Positions 1-8,534 of a DNA stretch of 64,000 bases are shown here, piece after piece. The DNA is from Caryophanales bacterium. GTDB lineage: Bacteria > Bacillota > Bacilli > Bacillales > Bacillaceae_J. Made by a program: the position numbers and the translations under genes. The stretch spans positions 124,001 to 188,000 of the forward strand of contig DULJ01000048.1 of assembly GCA_012840465.1 (NCBI GenBank), in the 5' to 3' direction. Numbering within the stretch: position 1 is the stretch's first letter; the number at the start of each line of letters is the position of its first letter. The notes under the pieces are model-generated. The model ran no database searches. It saw nothing but the letters and a program-made list of their open reading frames with translations, and was not told where the DNA came from.

Positions 1-212
1 TTACCAACGTCATATAGATGTTGTAAATTTCCAGCAATGTTTTCAACCTTTTCGTACATTTCTTTGTATGTTAAACGAACTCCACCCATGACTAGCGCTT
101 CATTTTCCGGAAATTTATCAATGGTTGCACTCAATAGTTCAGTAAGATTTTTCGGACGATTTTTAAAAACATTTAATTCTCTTCCAAAGTGGGTTTCCTT
201 AACAATATTCAT
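1..212 (-). CDS. Acyl-CoA synthetase (AMP-binding), N-terminal fragment
   Basis: Only the first 70 codons are in the window; the gene runs off the left edge. The start ATG at 212 has a good AGGTGG ribosome binding site about 8 bases upstream. The peptide begins MNIVKETHFGRELNVF and contains FPENEALVMGG and RLTYKEMYEKV. This is the usual N-terminal opening of acyl-CoA ligases that adenylate a carboxylic acid and transfer it to CoA. It is the last visible gene of the sigma-54-driven liv/beta-oxidation operon, 36 bases after the SDR gene, so it probably activates the acid imported or produced by that operon. The AMP-binding core (P-loop and A-motifs) lies outside the window, so the family call rests on the N-terminus and context. 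Confidence 0.7.
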   Translation of the reverse strand, partial: MNIVKETHFGRELNVFKNRPKNLTELLSATIDKFPENEALVMGGVRLTYKEMYEKVENIAGNLQHLYDVG

Positions 213-248
213 TAACTTTTCCACCTCACATTCTGAAATTACTTTATA

Positions 249-1013
249 CTACTTTGCTGTCCACCCCCCATCAATATTAAGAATTTGCCCTGTCACGAAA
301 GCGGATGTGTCTGAGGCTAGAAATACAACAGGACCAATTAAATCAGTAACTTCTCCCATCCGCTTAATCATCTTTGATTGAAGAATATTGCGATGTCTTT
401 TAGGATCCGCAAGCCATTCTTCTGTCATTGGCGTCTTAATATAAGCTGGTCCAATCGCGTTTACAGTAATATTGTATACGGCTAATTCATCGGCCCATAT
501 TTTTGTCATCTGATTGATTCCGCCCTTACTGGCTGCATAGCAAGTTTGCATAGGCATTGCAATTGATCCCAAAATAGAAGAAACGTTAATGATCCTCCCA
601 TACTTTTGTTTAATCATTTGTTTTGCAACTGTTTGACCAACAAGAAAAACACCTTTTAAATTTACACCAAGTACTGTATCCCAATCGCTTTCATCGATAT
701 CAATTAATTGTTTTCTTATGTTCATTCCAGCATTATTAATTAAAATATCAAGTGATCCATATTCATTTACAATTTGTTCAACAAGACTTTCAATTTGCGC
801 TTTTTTCATAACATCACATTGGATATAACAAGCATTGATATTTTGCTCATTAAGCTTTTGTGCGGCTAATTCACCTTCTTCTTTACCACGGCTTGAAATG
901 ACAACCTTAGCACCATATAAACCTAAAGCTTCCGCCATTGCGTATCCAATACCTTTACTACCTCCGGTTACAAGTGCAACCTTCCCAGTTAAATCAAATG
1001 TAGGTGTTTTCAT
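249..1013 (-). CDS. SDR-family oxidoreductase
   Basis: A classical short-chain dehydrogenase of 254 residues. The NAD(P)-binding TGGSKGIG motif is at residues 16-23, NNAG at about 93-96, a catalytic Ser near 145, and the YAASK Tyr/Lys pair at about 159/163. The C-terminus has the usual NIDGGWTAK ending. The ATG at 1013 is chosen over an upstream TTG because GGGGAGG sits just before it. The family oxidises or reduces hydroxy/keto groups; by context the likely substrate is a hydroxyacyl- or ketoacyl-CoA or a free hydroxy acid. It lies between the 3-hydroxyacyl-CoA dehydrogenase and acyl-CoA ligase genes in the same operon. The exact substrate cannot be read from the sequence. Confidence 0.85.
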   Translation of the reverse strand: MKTPTFDLTGKVALVTGGSKGIGYAMAEALGLYGAKVVISSRGKEEGELAAQKLNEQNINACYIQCDVMKKAQIESLVEQIVNEYGSLDILINNAGMNIRKQLIDIDESDWDTVLGVNLKGVFLVGQTVAKQMIKQKYGRIINVSSILGSIAMPMQTCYAASKGGINQMTKIWADELAVYNITVNAIGPAYIKTPMTEEWLADPKRHRNILQSKMIKRMGEVTDLIGPVVFLASDTSAFVTGQILNIDGGWTAK

Positions 1014-1089
1014 CCTTCCCTCCCCTTTCTCTTTCAATAAATCTAACGAATAAACATTCGAAATTCCGATGTACTATCACATTTATTTG

Positions 1090-1962
1090 CTATACTTGTG
1101 ACACTGTTCTTTCAACTTGTGTATATTCATAAAATCCTTTACCAGATTTTTTTCCCAACAAACCAGCACGGACCATTTGCTTAAGTAATGAAGCCGGTCG
1201 ATACTTAGGATCACCAGTTTCGGCAAAGATTGTATCCATCACATGAAGAAGTGTATCTAAGCCAATAAGATCTGCTAATGTCAAAGGGCCGACGGGATGA
1301 CCGCCTGCAATCATTAAGGCATCGTCTATTTCTTCTTTTTCACAAATCCCTTCTTCAAGTACGAGAATAGCCTCATTTATCATAGGCACTACAATTCTAT
1401 TAAATACAAATAATGGAGCTTCTTTTTTGATGAAAATTGCTTTTTTTCCCAATGAGTTTACAAACTCTTTGGCAATATTTTCAGTAGTCTCACTTGTATG
1501 AAAACCGCGAATAATTTCTATAAGTTGATTTTTGGGAGGTGGATAAAAATAATGGGTCCCTATTAATCTTGCTGGATTTTTTAATACGGATGACATTTCC
1601 GTTATATTTAGTCCAGATGTATTTGTGGCAAAAACTACTTCTTCCATACAAACTTCCTCTAATTTTTTTAAAACTTCTTTTTTTATTTCCATTTTTTCCG
1701 TGACCGCTTCTATTACATATTCCACCTTGGCCAAGTCATTGTAGTCTGATGTAATGCCGATATTATCCAAAATAGTTTTAATTTCTTCTTCAGACTTTTT
1801 TGGTCTTGTTGAACGCTGCAAAAACATAGAAATCTTTTGTACTGCTTTTTCACAGGCTTTTATGTCTATATCAAACAGCAAAACGTCATATCCATGCTCT
1901 GCGCATAATTGTACAATCCCGCTCCCCATTGTACCGGCACCTAAAACAGCTATTTTTCTCAT
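1090..1962 (-). CDS. 3-hydroxyacyl-CoA (3-hydroxybutyryl-CoA) dehydrogenase
   Basis: A 290-residue single-function 3-hydroxyacyl-CoA dehydrogenase of the Hbd/PaaH type. The N-terminal Rossmann motif GAGTMGSG is at residues 8-15, and the conserved catalytic His is at about 137 in GTHYFYPPPKNQLIEI. The C-terminal helical domain carries GGHPVGPLTLADLIGLD. It oxidises (S)-3-hydroxyacyl-CoA to 3-oxoacyl-CoA with NAD+. The start ATG at 1962 has AAGGGGAG upstream. It sits 56 bases after the substrate-binding protein gene in the sigma-54 liv operon, consistent with beta-oxidation of the imported compound. The family signature HFFNP is replaced by HYFYP, a variant that may indicate a non-standard acyl chain. 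Confidence 0.85.
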   Translation of the reverse strand: MRKIAVLGAGTMGSGIVQLCAEHGYDVLLFDIDIKACEKAVQKISMFLQRSTRPKKSEEEIKTILDNIGITSDYNDLAKVEYVIEAVTEKMEIKKEVLKKLEEVCMEEVVFATNTSGLNITEMSSVLKNPARLIGTHYFYPPPKNQLIEIIRGFHTSETTENIAKEFVNSLGKKAIFIKKEAPLFVFNRIVVPMINEAILVLEEGICEKEEIDDALMIAGGHPVGPLTLADLIGLDTLLHVMDTIFAETGDPKYRPASLLKQMVRAGLLGKKSGKGFYEYTQVERTVSQV

Positions 1963-2018
1963 GAATAACTCCCCTTAATTTTAGGATAAGAAAGGGAATA
2001 GAATTCCCTTCCTGTTCA

Positions 2019-3284
2019 TTATTTTTCAACCTCATAGGTTAAAATGTCGGATTGTTTAACCATTTGTCCATCTTGATCTTTAATAATAAATACGGAAGTT
2101 GATCCATAGTGATTATCAGGACCATAAGTGACATTAAAGGCCATCCCCTCATTCCATTTATCCATTGATTCTAATTGCTTTATAACATTTCCCCAAGTTA
2201 AATCGTCTCCAGCTCTTTTAATCCCTTCAACTAATACCTCAGCCTCGGCCCAACCCCATTGTGCTGGTCCACTTGGATTTACGTTCGGATAATATTTATT
2301 AAGTGTTTCTACATAGGCATTTACTTTATCATCATCACTGCCAATAAGGTTTAACCAGCTTGAGCTATAAACATTTGTCCACGCATTTCCAGCTAACTCA
2401 AATAAACTATTATCGGAACCTGTTACACCAGTTACGATAAATGGAACATTAACCCCTATATCATGTAATTCTTTTTTAATTGAAGCCGTTGGTTTAGTGA
2501 TTGAGAATGATAATACTATATCCGGCTTTGCTTCCTTCATTTTTATTGCACCCGATTTGTAATCAACATCAGTAGAATTATAGGGGATTTCCTCCACCAA
2601 TTTCGCCCCTATTTTAGCTAATTCGTCTTTGGCAGCTAAATAACCACTTTTACCAAAATCATCATTTTGATAAAAAATCCCAACCTTTTTAGCTCCAAGC
2701 TCATCAACTGCATATCTTGCAAAAATACGGCCTTCGACCGCATAATTCGTTAATAGGCCAAAAACATTTTGGGTTACAGGATTAACAAATAGATCAGAAC
2801 CACTTGAAACTCCGACAACTAAAACTCCTGAATCCTTAAATAACGGTAAAGCAGCCTTATTACAAGAAGTACAATCGTTCCCAACAATCGCAAAAACCTT
2901 ATCCTCTTGAATTAACTTTCTAGCAATAGCAACAGCTCGTGAAGGTTGATATTCCTCATCATAAGTAACAAACTCGAAATTCCGACCATTTACTCCCCCT
3001 TGGTTATTCACATATTTTAAGTATGCATCAATTCCTTTAGCTATTGGTCCGTACATTGCGGCAGCTCCCGATTGTGTTGCCCAGTTTCCAATCTTAATTG
3101 TTTGATCAGTGACCCCTTGGGAATATTGTTTAACGGTGGTTTCACTATTTGAATTAGAACTATTCCCGGATGTTTCTGACTGTTGTGAAGTCGAAGCTTT
3201 ATTATCACCTCCACCGCAACCAGTTAAGATGGTACCGATGAGCAATAACAAACTAAACAACATTAACAAGCTTTTTCTTTTCAT
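2019..3284 (-). CDS. livJ: Branched-chain amino acid-type ABC transporter, substrate-binding lipoprotein
   Basis: A secreted lipoprotein of 421 residues with a lipobox ILTGC (Cys23) after a hydrophobic signal. It has a Ser/Asn/Gly-rich linker and then a Peripla_BP_6 (LivJ/LivK-type) domain, as in IKIGNWATQSGAAAMYGPIA and FAIVGNDCTSCNKAALPLF. It would capture the substrate outside the membrane and pass it to LivHMGF. The start at 3284 is preferred over the in-frame ATG five codons upstream because GGGGGAG is correctly spaced only from the former. It is the fifth gene of the liv operon. Members of this family often bind aromatic or short organic acids rather than amino acids, and the surrounding CoA-ester genes favour an organic acid. 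Confidence 0.88.
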   Translation of the reverse strand: MKRKSLLMLFSLLLLIGTILTGCGGGDNKASTSQQSETSGNSSNSNSETTVKQYSQGVTDQTIKIGNWATQSGAAAMYGPIAKGIDAYLKYVNNQGGVNGRNFEFVTYDEEYQPSRAVAIARKLIQEDKVFAIVGNDCTSCNKAALPLFKDSGVLVVGVSSGSDLFVNPVTQNVFGLLTNYAVEGRIFARYAVDELGAKKVGIFYQNDDFGKSGYLAAKDELAKIGAKLVEEIPYNSTDVDYKSGAIKMKEAKPDIVLSFSITKPTASIKKELHDIGVNVPFIVTGVTGSDNSLFELAGNAWTNVYSSSWLNLIGSDDDKVNAYVETLNKYYPNVNPSGPAQWGWAEAEVLVEGIKRAGDDLTWGNVIKQLESMDKWNEGMAFNVTYGPDNHYGSTSVFIIKDQDGQMVKQSDILTYEVEK

Positions 3285-3322
3285 TTCTTTCTCCCCCATA
3301 GTTATTATTGGTATATAGTTAA

Positions 3323-4033
3323 CTAGGCTTTAACACCTAAATATAACTCGCTAACTTTTTCATTGTTTTTTAGTTCCTTTGCTTTACCGGATAAAGCCAC
3401 TTTTCCATTTTCGAGAATATAGGCGTAATCCGAAATGGAAAGTGCAAGGTTAGCATTTTGTTCAACTAATAAGATTGATGTTCCTTCCTTGTTTATATTT
3501 TTTATTATTTTGAATATTTCATCAATAATGAGCGGAGCTAAACCTAAGGATGGTTCGTCTAGTAAAAGCAATTTAGGTTTTCCCATTAATGCTCTCCCAA
3601 TAGCAAGCATTTGCTGCTCACCACCACTTAACGTTCCACCACTTTGAGTAAGTCGTTCCTTTAACCTCGGAAACAGCTCTAATACATGGTCTAAATCTTT
3701 CTTAATTTGTCCACGATCTTTGCGACAATAAGAACCAAGTCGTAAATTATCTAAAACTGTTAACTGTGAAAATACTTGTCGACCTTCCGGACAATGAATA
3801 ATCTGTTTTTTAACAATTTGATTTGGTTTAAGATTTTGAATGTTTTCATTATCAAATATTACTTTTCCGCTTATCAGCTTCGTTAAACCCGAAATCGTTT
3901 TCAAAGTCGTTGACTTTCCAGCTCCATTTGATCCCAACAATGCAACAATAGATCCTTTTGAAACCTCCAAGCTAACATCCCTTAAGGCTTCAATACTCCC
4001 GTAGTTCACATAGATATTTTGAAGTTTAAGCAC
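3323..4033 (-). CDS. livF: LivF-type ABC transporter ATP-binding protein
   Basis: An ATPase of 236 residues. Walker A GSNGAGKST is at 34-42, the signature LSGGEQQ at about 135-141 and Walker B LLLLDEP ends near 161. The start is taken as GTG at 4033, not a longer in-frame version, because family members begin with the equivalent of MLKLQNIYVNYG and the GTG has GGGGGAGAGGG upstream. It overlaps the end of livG by 8 bases, so translation is probably coupled. It pairs with LivG to power the LivHM permease. Confidence 0.9.
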   Translation of the reverse strand: MLKLQNIYVNYGSIEALRDVSLEVSKGSIVALLGSNGAGKSTTLKTISGLTKLISGKVIFDNENIQNLKPNQIVKKQIIHCPEGRQVFSQLTVLDNLRLGSYCRKDRGQIKKDLDHVLELFPRLKERLTQSGGTLSGGEQQMLAIGRALMGKPKLLLLDEPSLGLAPLIIDEIFKIIKNINKEGTSILLVEQNANLALSISDYAYILENGKVALSGKAKELKNNEKVSELYLGVKA

Positions 4034-4796
4034 CTTCAACCCTCTCCCCCAAATAAGCTGCAATCACATTCGGATCTTTTTGAACCTCACTGGGGATCCC
4101 TTCAGCGATTTTCCGGCCAAATTCTAGAACAGCGATTCGGTCTGATATATCCATCACTAACGACATATCGTGTTCAATCATTAATATGGTGATTCCCCAG
4201 TCATCCCGAAGTCGTTGAAATACCCTTCCTAATCGTTCCGTTTCTGTTGGATTCATTCCTGCTACCGGTTCATCAAGAAGCAGTAGTTTAGGATTAACCA
4301 TAAGTGCACGCGCAATATCAACTTGCTTTTGCAAACCATATGGTAAATTTTTAACAGTTTCATTTGCGATATGATCTATATTAAAGGCTACCAGGATCTC
4401 TAAAGCCTTATCATGCAGTTTTTTTTCCTCCTTTCTAACATTCGGAAGCCTGAAACTACTTGAAAACACACCACTTTTTAGGTAGGTATGATAGCCTGTT
4501 TTTAAATTATCAATTACAGACATGTTTGAGAATAATTCAACATTCTGAAAACTCCTTGCTATCCCTTTCTTTATTACTTGATGTGGTTTCATTTTCAACA
4601 TGTCTGTACCTTCAAATTGGATTTGCCCTAAAGCAGGTTGATAAAATCTCGAAATTATATTTAAAACTGTGGACTTCCCAGCTCCATTGGGTCCAATTAA
4701 ACTAAAAATTTGATTTTGCTCAATGGACAAATCGAGATCATTGATCGCAACCAATCCGCCAAAAGTCATTGAAATATTTTTTAACTCTAAAAACAT
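4026..4796 (-). CDS. livG: LivG-type ABC transporter ATP-binding protein
   Basis: An ATPase of 256 residues with Walker A GPNGAGKST (35-43), then the family hallmark PYGLQKQVDIARAL in place of a strict LSGGQ and Walker B LLLLDEPVAGMNP. The C-terminal VQKDPNVIAAYLG is typical of LivG. The ATG at 4796 lies 4 bases after the livM stop and has AGGTGA upstream; an upstream GTG at 4814 would lie inside livM and is less likely. It forms the ATPase pair with LivF. Confidence 0.9.
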   Translation of the reverse strand: MFLELKNISMTFGGLVAINDLDLSIEQNQIFSLIGPNGAGKSTVLNIISRFYQPALGQIQFEGTDMLKMKPHQVIKKGIARSFQNVELFSNMSVIDNLKTGYHTYLKSGVFSSSFRLPNVRKEEKKLHDKALEILVAFNIDHIANETVKNLPYGLQKQVDIARALMVNPKLLLLDEPVAGMNPTETERLGRVFQRLRDDWGITILMIEHDMSLVMDISDRIAVLEFGRKIAEGIPSEVQKDPNVIAAYLGERVEGA

Positions 4797-4800
4797 ATCT

Positions 4801-5808
4801 TCACCTACCTTCACTTTTTACTTCTGCTGTAACCTTAATTAATGCAGAGTTTTTTCGGTTAACCTTTTTTGCTTTTAATTGTATTAGTTTAGCTTGAATG
4901 GAAGCCAATCCATCAGGCAAAAACAAAATAATCAAAATCAGTGCTGCACCTGTTACAACTAGAGAAAGCCCAGGTACATGGTCGGTAAACTGAGGAATTA
5001 ACGTCAAAACAATAGCTCCAATATACGGTCCAATTTTTGAGGCTAATCCGCCCACTACTACCATTGCTAACACCGAAAATGAAATGTTTATATTGAAATC
5101 ATGAGGGCTTATAAAACCTATAAAGTGAGCATATAAGCTTCCCGCTATCCCGGCATAGAAAGCACTAATCGTAAACATTAACGTTTTGTATAAAGAAACA
5201 TTAATTCCAACTGATGTGGCAGCAACTTCACTCTCGCGAATTGCCACAAATGATCTACCAATTCGACCTTCTATTAAATTATGAACGAGCCAAGTTACAA
5301 TCAATCCTATAGCTAAAACTAGGTAATATATCCGTAAATCTGTTGTAAAAGAGAATCCAAATATTGATGGTCTTTCGGGGAATAAACCAGAAAAACCACC
5401 AGTTAAAGCATCCCATTTAAGTAGAATTTCTGGAATGGCAACACCAAAACCCAAAGTTGCTACACCGAGAAAATGTCCACTTAATTTCACTGCCGGCATC
5501 CCTACGATAAAACCGATGAAAGCCGTGATAAAACCTGATAATGGAAGGACAACTAAAAATGGAAGACTTAACTTTAATGTCAAAATAGCTGAAGTATAGG
5601 CACCAATTGCTAAAAACGAGGCATGCCCTATAGAAATTTGCCCACCATAACCAATAAGGATATTTAAACCAGTCACGATAATGACATAAATAATGATTAG
5701 GCTCCCGAGGTAAACCATAGAAGATGATTGCCCCACTAGGAATGGATAGAGCAAACTGACCAAAATTAATAGAGATATAAGTTTATAGTTTGAAAGTATA
5801 TTTTTCAC
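4801..5808 (-). CDS. livM: LivM-type ABC transporter permease
   Basis: A polytopic membrane protein of 335 residues with about 8-9 hydrophobic segments and the LivM signature GLNILIGYGGQISIGHASFLA-like region at roughly residues 45-65. It starts with GTG at 5808 preceded by AGGTG, 4 bases after the livH stop. It forms the heterodimeric membrane channel with LivH. The C-terminus carries a short basic tail (KLIQLKAKKVNRK) likely facing the cytoplasm. Confidence 0.9.
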   Translation of the reverse strand: MKNILSNYKLISLLILVSLLYPFLVGQSSSMVYLGSLIIIYVIIVTGLNILIGYGGQISIGHASFLAIGAYTSAILTLKLSLPFLVVLPLSGFITAFIGFIVGMPAVKLSGHFLGVATLGFGVAIPEILLKWDALTGGFSGLFPERPSIFGFSFTTDLRIYYLVLAIGLIVTWLVHNLIEGRIGRSFVAIRESEVAATSVGINVSLYKTLMFTISAFYAGIAGSLYAHFIGFISPHDFNINISFSVLAMVVVGGLASKIGPYIGAIVLTLIPQFTDHVPGLSLVVTGAALILIILFLPDGLASIQAKLIQLKAKKVNRKNSALIKVTAEVKSEGR

Positions 5809-5812
5809 TTCA

Positions 5813-6685
5813 TCACACCTTCTTTATCTGTTGTTTTGCTCCTAATAGCCCAGTTGGCTTTACATAAAGAATAAGAATTATTAGTAAAAACACAAAAGCA
5901 TTTTTCAACTCTGCTGAGACATAACCACCCATTAAATTTTCAAATAAGCCAATTAAGATGCCGCCAATTACGGCACCAGGTAAACTTGAGAAACCACCGA
6001 GAACAGCTGCCGCAAATGCCTTTATGGCAACTTCCCCCATCATATTTGGATCTAGAAAAGTAGTTGGAGCTATTAATATTCCTGCCACTCCTCCTAACAC
6101 TGAGCTGATTGCCCAAGTAATAGAAAAAATAATACTTACGTTAATACCCATTAGCATCGATGTTTGTTTATTTAAGGAAGCCGCCCGCATCGCAAGACCT
6201 ATTGTCGTATATCTAAAAATAAAGAAAAAGATTAACATTAATACTAGAGTTACCGCAAAGATGAAAATTTCATTTGCTGTTACTAAAAAGCTTCCCATCG
6301 AAATAGGTTTTCCCTCGATCGCTGCAGGGTAATTATAAGGATCATAACCCCAAATCATTCCTGCAATACCTCTTAGGAACATATATAAGCCAAGTGTGAG
6401 GATAATCTGACTAATGATTGGAGCATTTTGAACCTTTCTCATGAAAACCCTTTCAACAAATACTCCAAAAAAGATTGCAAAGACCAGCGCTAGTAAAAAT
6501 GCACTCCAATATCCGAAACCTAAGCCGTTAATGACCGTGAAACTAACAAAGGTTGTTACCATTGCCATTTCACCTTGTGCGAAATTAACAAGATCGGAGG
6601 TCTTATAAATAAGAACTAGCCCAATAGCTGCAAGCGCATATAAACTTCCAACTGTAAGACCGGATAGAATTTGTTGTGCTAACAT
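5813..6685 (-). CDS. livH: LivH-type ABC transporter permease
   Basis: A polytopic membrane protein of 290 residues beginning MLAQQILSGLTVGSLYALAA, the usual LivH opening. It has the internal motif LMGINVSIIFSITWAISSVLGGVAGI and AAAVLGGFSSLPGAVIGG near the end. The ATG at 6685 has GAAGGGG upstream. It is the first gene of the operon livH-livM-livG-livF-livJ-hbd-SDR-acyl-CoA ligase. The sigma-54 promoter at 6782-6797 points directly at it. Confidence 0.9.
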   Translation of the reverse strand: MLAQQILSGLTVGSLYALAAIGLVLIYKTSDLVNFAQGEMAMVTTFVSFTVINGLGFGYWSAFLLALVFAIFFGVFVERVFMRKVQNAPIISQIILTLGLYMFLRGIAGMIWGYDPYNYPAAIEGKPISMGSFLVTANEIFIFAVTLVLMLIFFFIFRYTTIGLAMRAASLNKQTSMLMGINVSIIFSITWAISSVLGGVAGILIAPTTFLDPNMMGEVAIKAFAAAVLGGFSSLPGAVIGGILIGLFENLMGGYVSAELKNAFVFLLIILILYVKPTGLLGAKQQIKKV

Positions 6686-6781
6686 ATTATCACCCCTTCA
6701 GATATTCTCCTATCAAACAAATAAAACGCTTTCAAAGAATTTAATCAATGACCCCCTTCTTTGTTTTTAACTATTTAATAA

Positions 6782-6797
6782 TGCAATAACCGTGCCA
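6782..6797 (-). promoter_or_regulatory. Sigma-54 (-24/-12) promoter of the liv operon
   Basis: The minus strand reads TGGCACGGTTATTGCA, a near-perfect match to the consensus TGGCAC-N5-TTGCA with GG and GC exactly 10 bases apart. Transcription should start about 12 bases after the GC, near 6771, leaving an 85-base leader to livH. The GAFTGA-type activator is encoded immediately upstream at 6978-8378. Confidence 0.88.
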
Positions 6798-6818
6798 AAT
6801 TAATTTTCCGGGTCAAAA

Positions 6819-6866
6819 AAATATAATTTTCAAGTTTTTATTTAGAACTACCTGAAAATTATATTT
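6819..6866. promoter_or_regulatory. 14-bp inverted repeat, candidate enhancer site of the sigma-54 activator
   Basis: The arms at 6819-6832 (AAATATAATTTTCA) and 6853-6866 (TGAAAATTATATTT) are perfect reverse complements with a 20-base loop. The centre lies about 70 bases upstream of the predicted sigma-54 start, within the range used by bacterial enhancer-binding proteins. There is no GC-rich stem or clean U-tract, so a terminator for the upstream regulator gene is less likely but not excluded. The remaining intergenic DNA to 6977 is AT-rich and shows nothing else clear. Confidence 0.4.
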
Positions 6867-6977
6867 CTCTATTAGATTATTTTTAATTTTATAAAGTTTA
6901 AACCCTTAATTATTTGTACCTTTATTATAATTTTGAACACTTATGGAATCATGTGATGAAAATATGAATCAAATTCT

Positions 6978-8378
6978 CTAAATTCCTAGCCTTTTCATTT
7001 TTTTAACTAATGTTGACTGGCTCATCCCAAGAATTTCAGCAACTTTTCTAGTTGTCTTGTACTCTTCTAAGTTTTCTTTTATAATACGTCTTTCCAGATT
7101 TTCCGTAATTTCTTTTAATGATAGTTTCTCTGGCTTTTTACTGACACCGCTATCAAGAACAGAAAGAGGCAAATCATCTATTCTAATTTCATCATGGTCA
7201 GAAGTTACTACAAGTCTTTCAATGAGATTCTCCATTTCTCGGATATTTCCCGGCCACATATATTGTTCAAAATAATGAATGACATCAGGCTGAAACCTCT
7301 TTGTAAATTGATAGCGGTTATTAGTTTTATTCAAGAAAAAGTATGCCAAAGGGGCAACATCAGCTCTCCTGTTTCTTAATGGAGGGATTTTGATTGGGAC
7401 AATATTTAATCGATAATATAAATCTTCTCTAAACTTACCTTCTTTTACTATTTGTTCAAGATTCATATTTGTTGCAGATACAACTCGCACATCTATTTTA
7501 ACTGGCTTTCGTCCTCCAACTCTCGTAATTTCAAATTCTTGTAAAACTCTTAATAATTTGGCTTGAAGATCAAGCTGCATATCGCCAATTTCATCTAGAA
7601 AAATCGTTCCTCCATTCGCTTGTTCAAATAACCCGGGTTTCCCCCGATTATCCGCTCCTGTAAACGCCCCCTTTTCGTAGCCAAATAGTTCAGATTCTAA
7701 TAGATGTTCCGGAATAGCCGCACAATTCACTTTGATCAGCGGATTATTCGCACGATGACTAGTATTATGTAATAATTTCACGATTACTTCCTTTCCGACC
7801 CCGGATTCACCGAGTAATAAAACAGTTGAATCAACTTTTGCAACCTTTTGAGCAAGCTTTAAAACTTTAATAATTTCTTTGTCATGAGCTACGATACCAT
7901 CCAAATGCATTTGATAGATTTCTTTATTTTTGAAATCCTCAATTTCATCTAAATATTTTTGGGTGAGCTGTCTTGATTTTCTTAATTCAAACTTCAATTG
8001 ATTTAATTCCGTAATGTCTCTCATATTGGTAACAACATAAGCAATAACACCGGTCTTTTGATCAAATACTGGGTTTCCTGTAACTAATACCTCTTTCCCT
8101 TTTACTATTTGAGTAATTGTAATCGGTTTCCTTTCTTCCAAAACTTTAAATGTAACTGATTCTGAGACAAGCCCTTTTTCAACGACTTCTTTCATGTTTT
8201 TTCCTATAAGATCATCTGGAGAAATTCCAGTTATTCTAGAATAGGCTTGATTTACGAGAACCCCATTCCCTTTTCCGTCCGCTACATAAATCCCATCATA
8301 GCTGGATTGAATGATTGGATAAAAGGTATCATTCGAAACCAAGTTATATTTAGTATCATCTATAAAATTCATCTCCAT
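6978..8378 (-). CDS. Sigma-54-dependent transcriptional activator (PAS-AAA-Fis)
   Basis: A regulator of 466 residues. An N-terminal PAS domain (about 15-125; QSSYDGIYVADGKG, NQAYSRITG) is followed by a short helical linker. The AAA+ ATPase domain has Walker A GESGVGKE at about 190-197, the sigma-54-contacting GAFTGA at about 237-242 and Walker B GGTIFLDEIG at about 256-265. A C-terminal Fis-type helix-turn-helix (TRKVAEILGMSQSTLVKKM) ends the protein. It hydrolyses ATP to open sigma-54 holoenzyme promoters. The start ATG at 8378 has AAGGGGG upstream. Four sigma-54 promoters lie within 7 kb, so it very likely controls the liv operon, the ACAD/kinase operon and the SDR at 13148-13909. The PAS domain may sense the pathway substrate or its CoA ester; this is inference. 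Confidence 0.93.
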   Translation of the reverse strand: MEMNFIDDTKYNLVSNDTFYPIIQSSYDGIYVADGKGNGVLVNQAYSRITGISPDDLIGKNMKEVVEKGLVSESVTFKVLEERKPITITQIVKGKEVLVTGNPVFDQKTGVIAYVVTNMRDITELNQLKFELRKSRQLTQKYLDEIEDFKNKEIYQMHLDGIVAHDKEIIKVLKLAQKVAKVDSTVLLLGESGVGKEVIVKLLHNTSHRANNPLIKVNCAAIPEHLLESELFGYEKGAFTGADNRGKPGLFEQANGGTIFLDEIGDMQLDLQAKLLRVLQEFEITRVGGRKPVKIDVRVVSATNMNLEQIVKEGKFREDLYYRLNIVPIKIPPLRNRRADVAPLAYFFLNKTNNRYQFTKRFQPDVIHYFEQYMWPGNIREMENLIERLVVTSDHDEIRIDDLPLSVLDSGVSKKPEKLSLKEITENLERRIIKENLEEYKTTRKVAEILGMSQSTLVKKMKRLGI

Positions 8379-8450
8379 ATATCCCCCTTCCATAAATGAT
8401 ATATTTACTGACTTCCACCTTTTTAAAAAGTACTGCCATAATATACCTTT

Positions 8451-8479
8451 ATATTAATGCCTTTATGTGAATCTTTCAA
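8451..8479 (-). promoter_or_regulatory. Sigma-A promoter of the sigma-54 activator gene
   Basis: The minus strand has TTGAAA at 8479-8474, a 17-base spacer and TAATAT at 8456-8451, followed by the activator gene starting at 8378. This suggests housekeeping transcription of the regulator itself, independent of sigma-54. Confidence 0.55.
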
Positions 8480-8483
8480 ATTT

Positions 8484-8524
8484 TCTTTAAAATAAAAAAC
8501 CTATGATAATTTTGTATCATAGGT
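8484..8524 (-). terminator. Rho-independent terminator of the ACAD/kinase operon
   Basis: A perfect 10-bp stem (8499-8508 with 8515-8524, ACCTATGATA and its complement) with a 6-base loop. On the minus strand it is followed by TTTTTTATTTT. It lies just after the stop of the acyl-CoA dehydrogenase at 8535 and separates that operon from the regulator gene. Confidence 0.9.
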
Positions 8525-8534
8525 CTAATATTTT

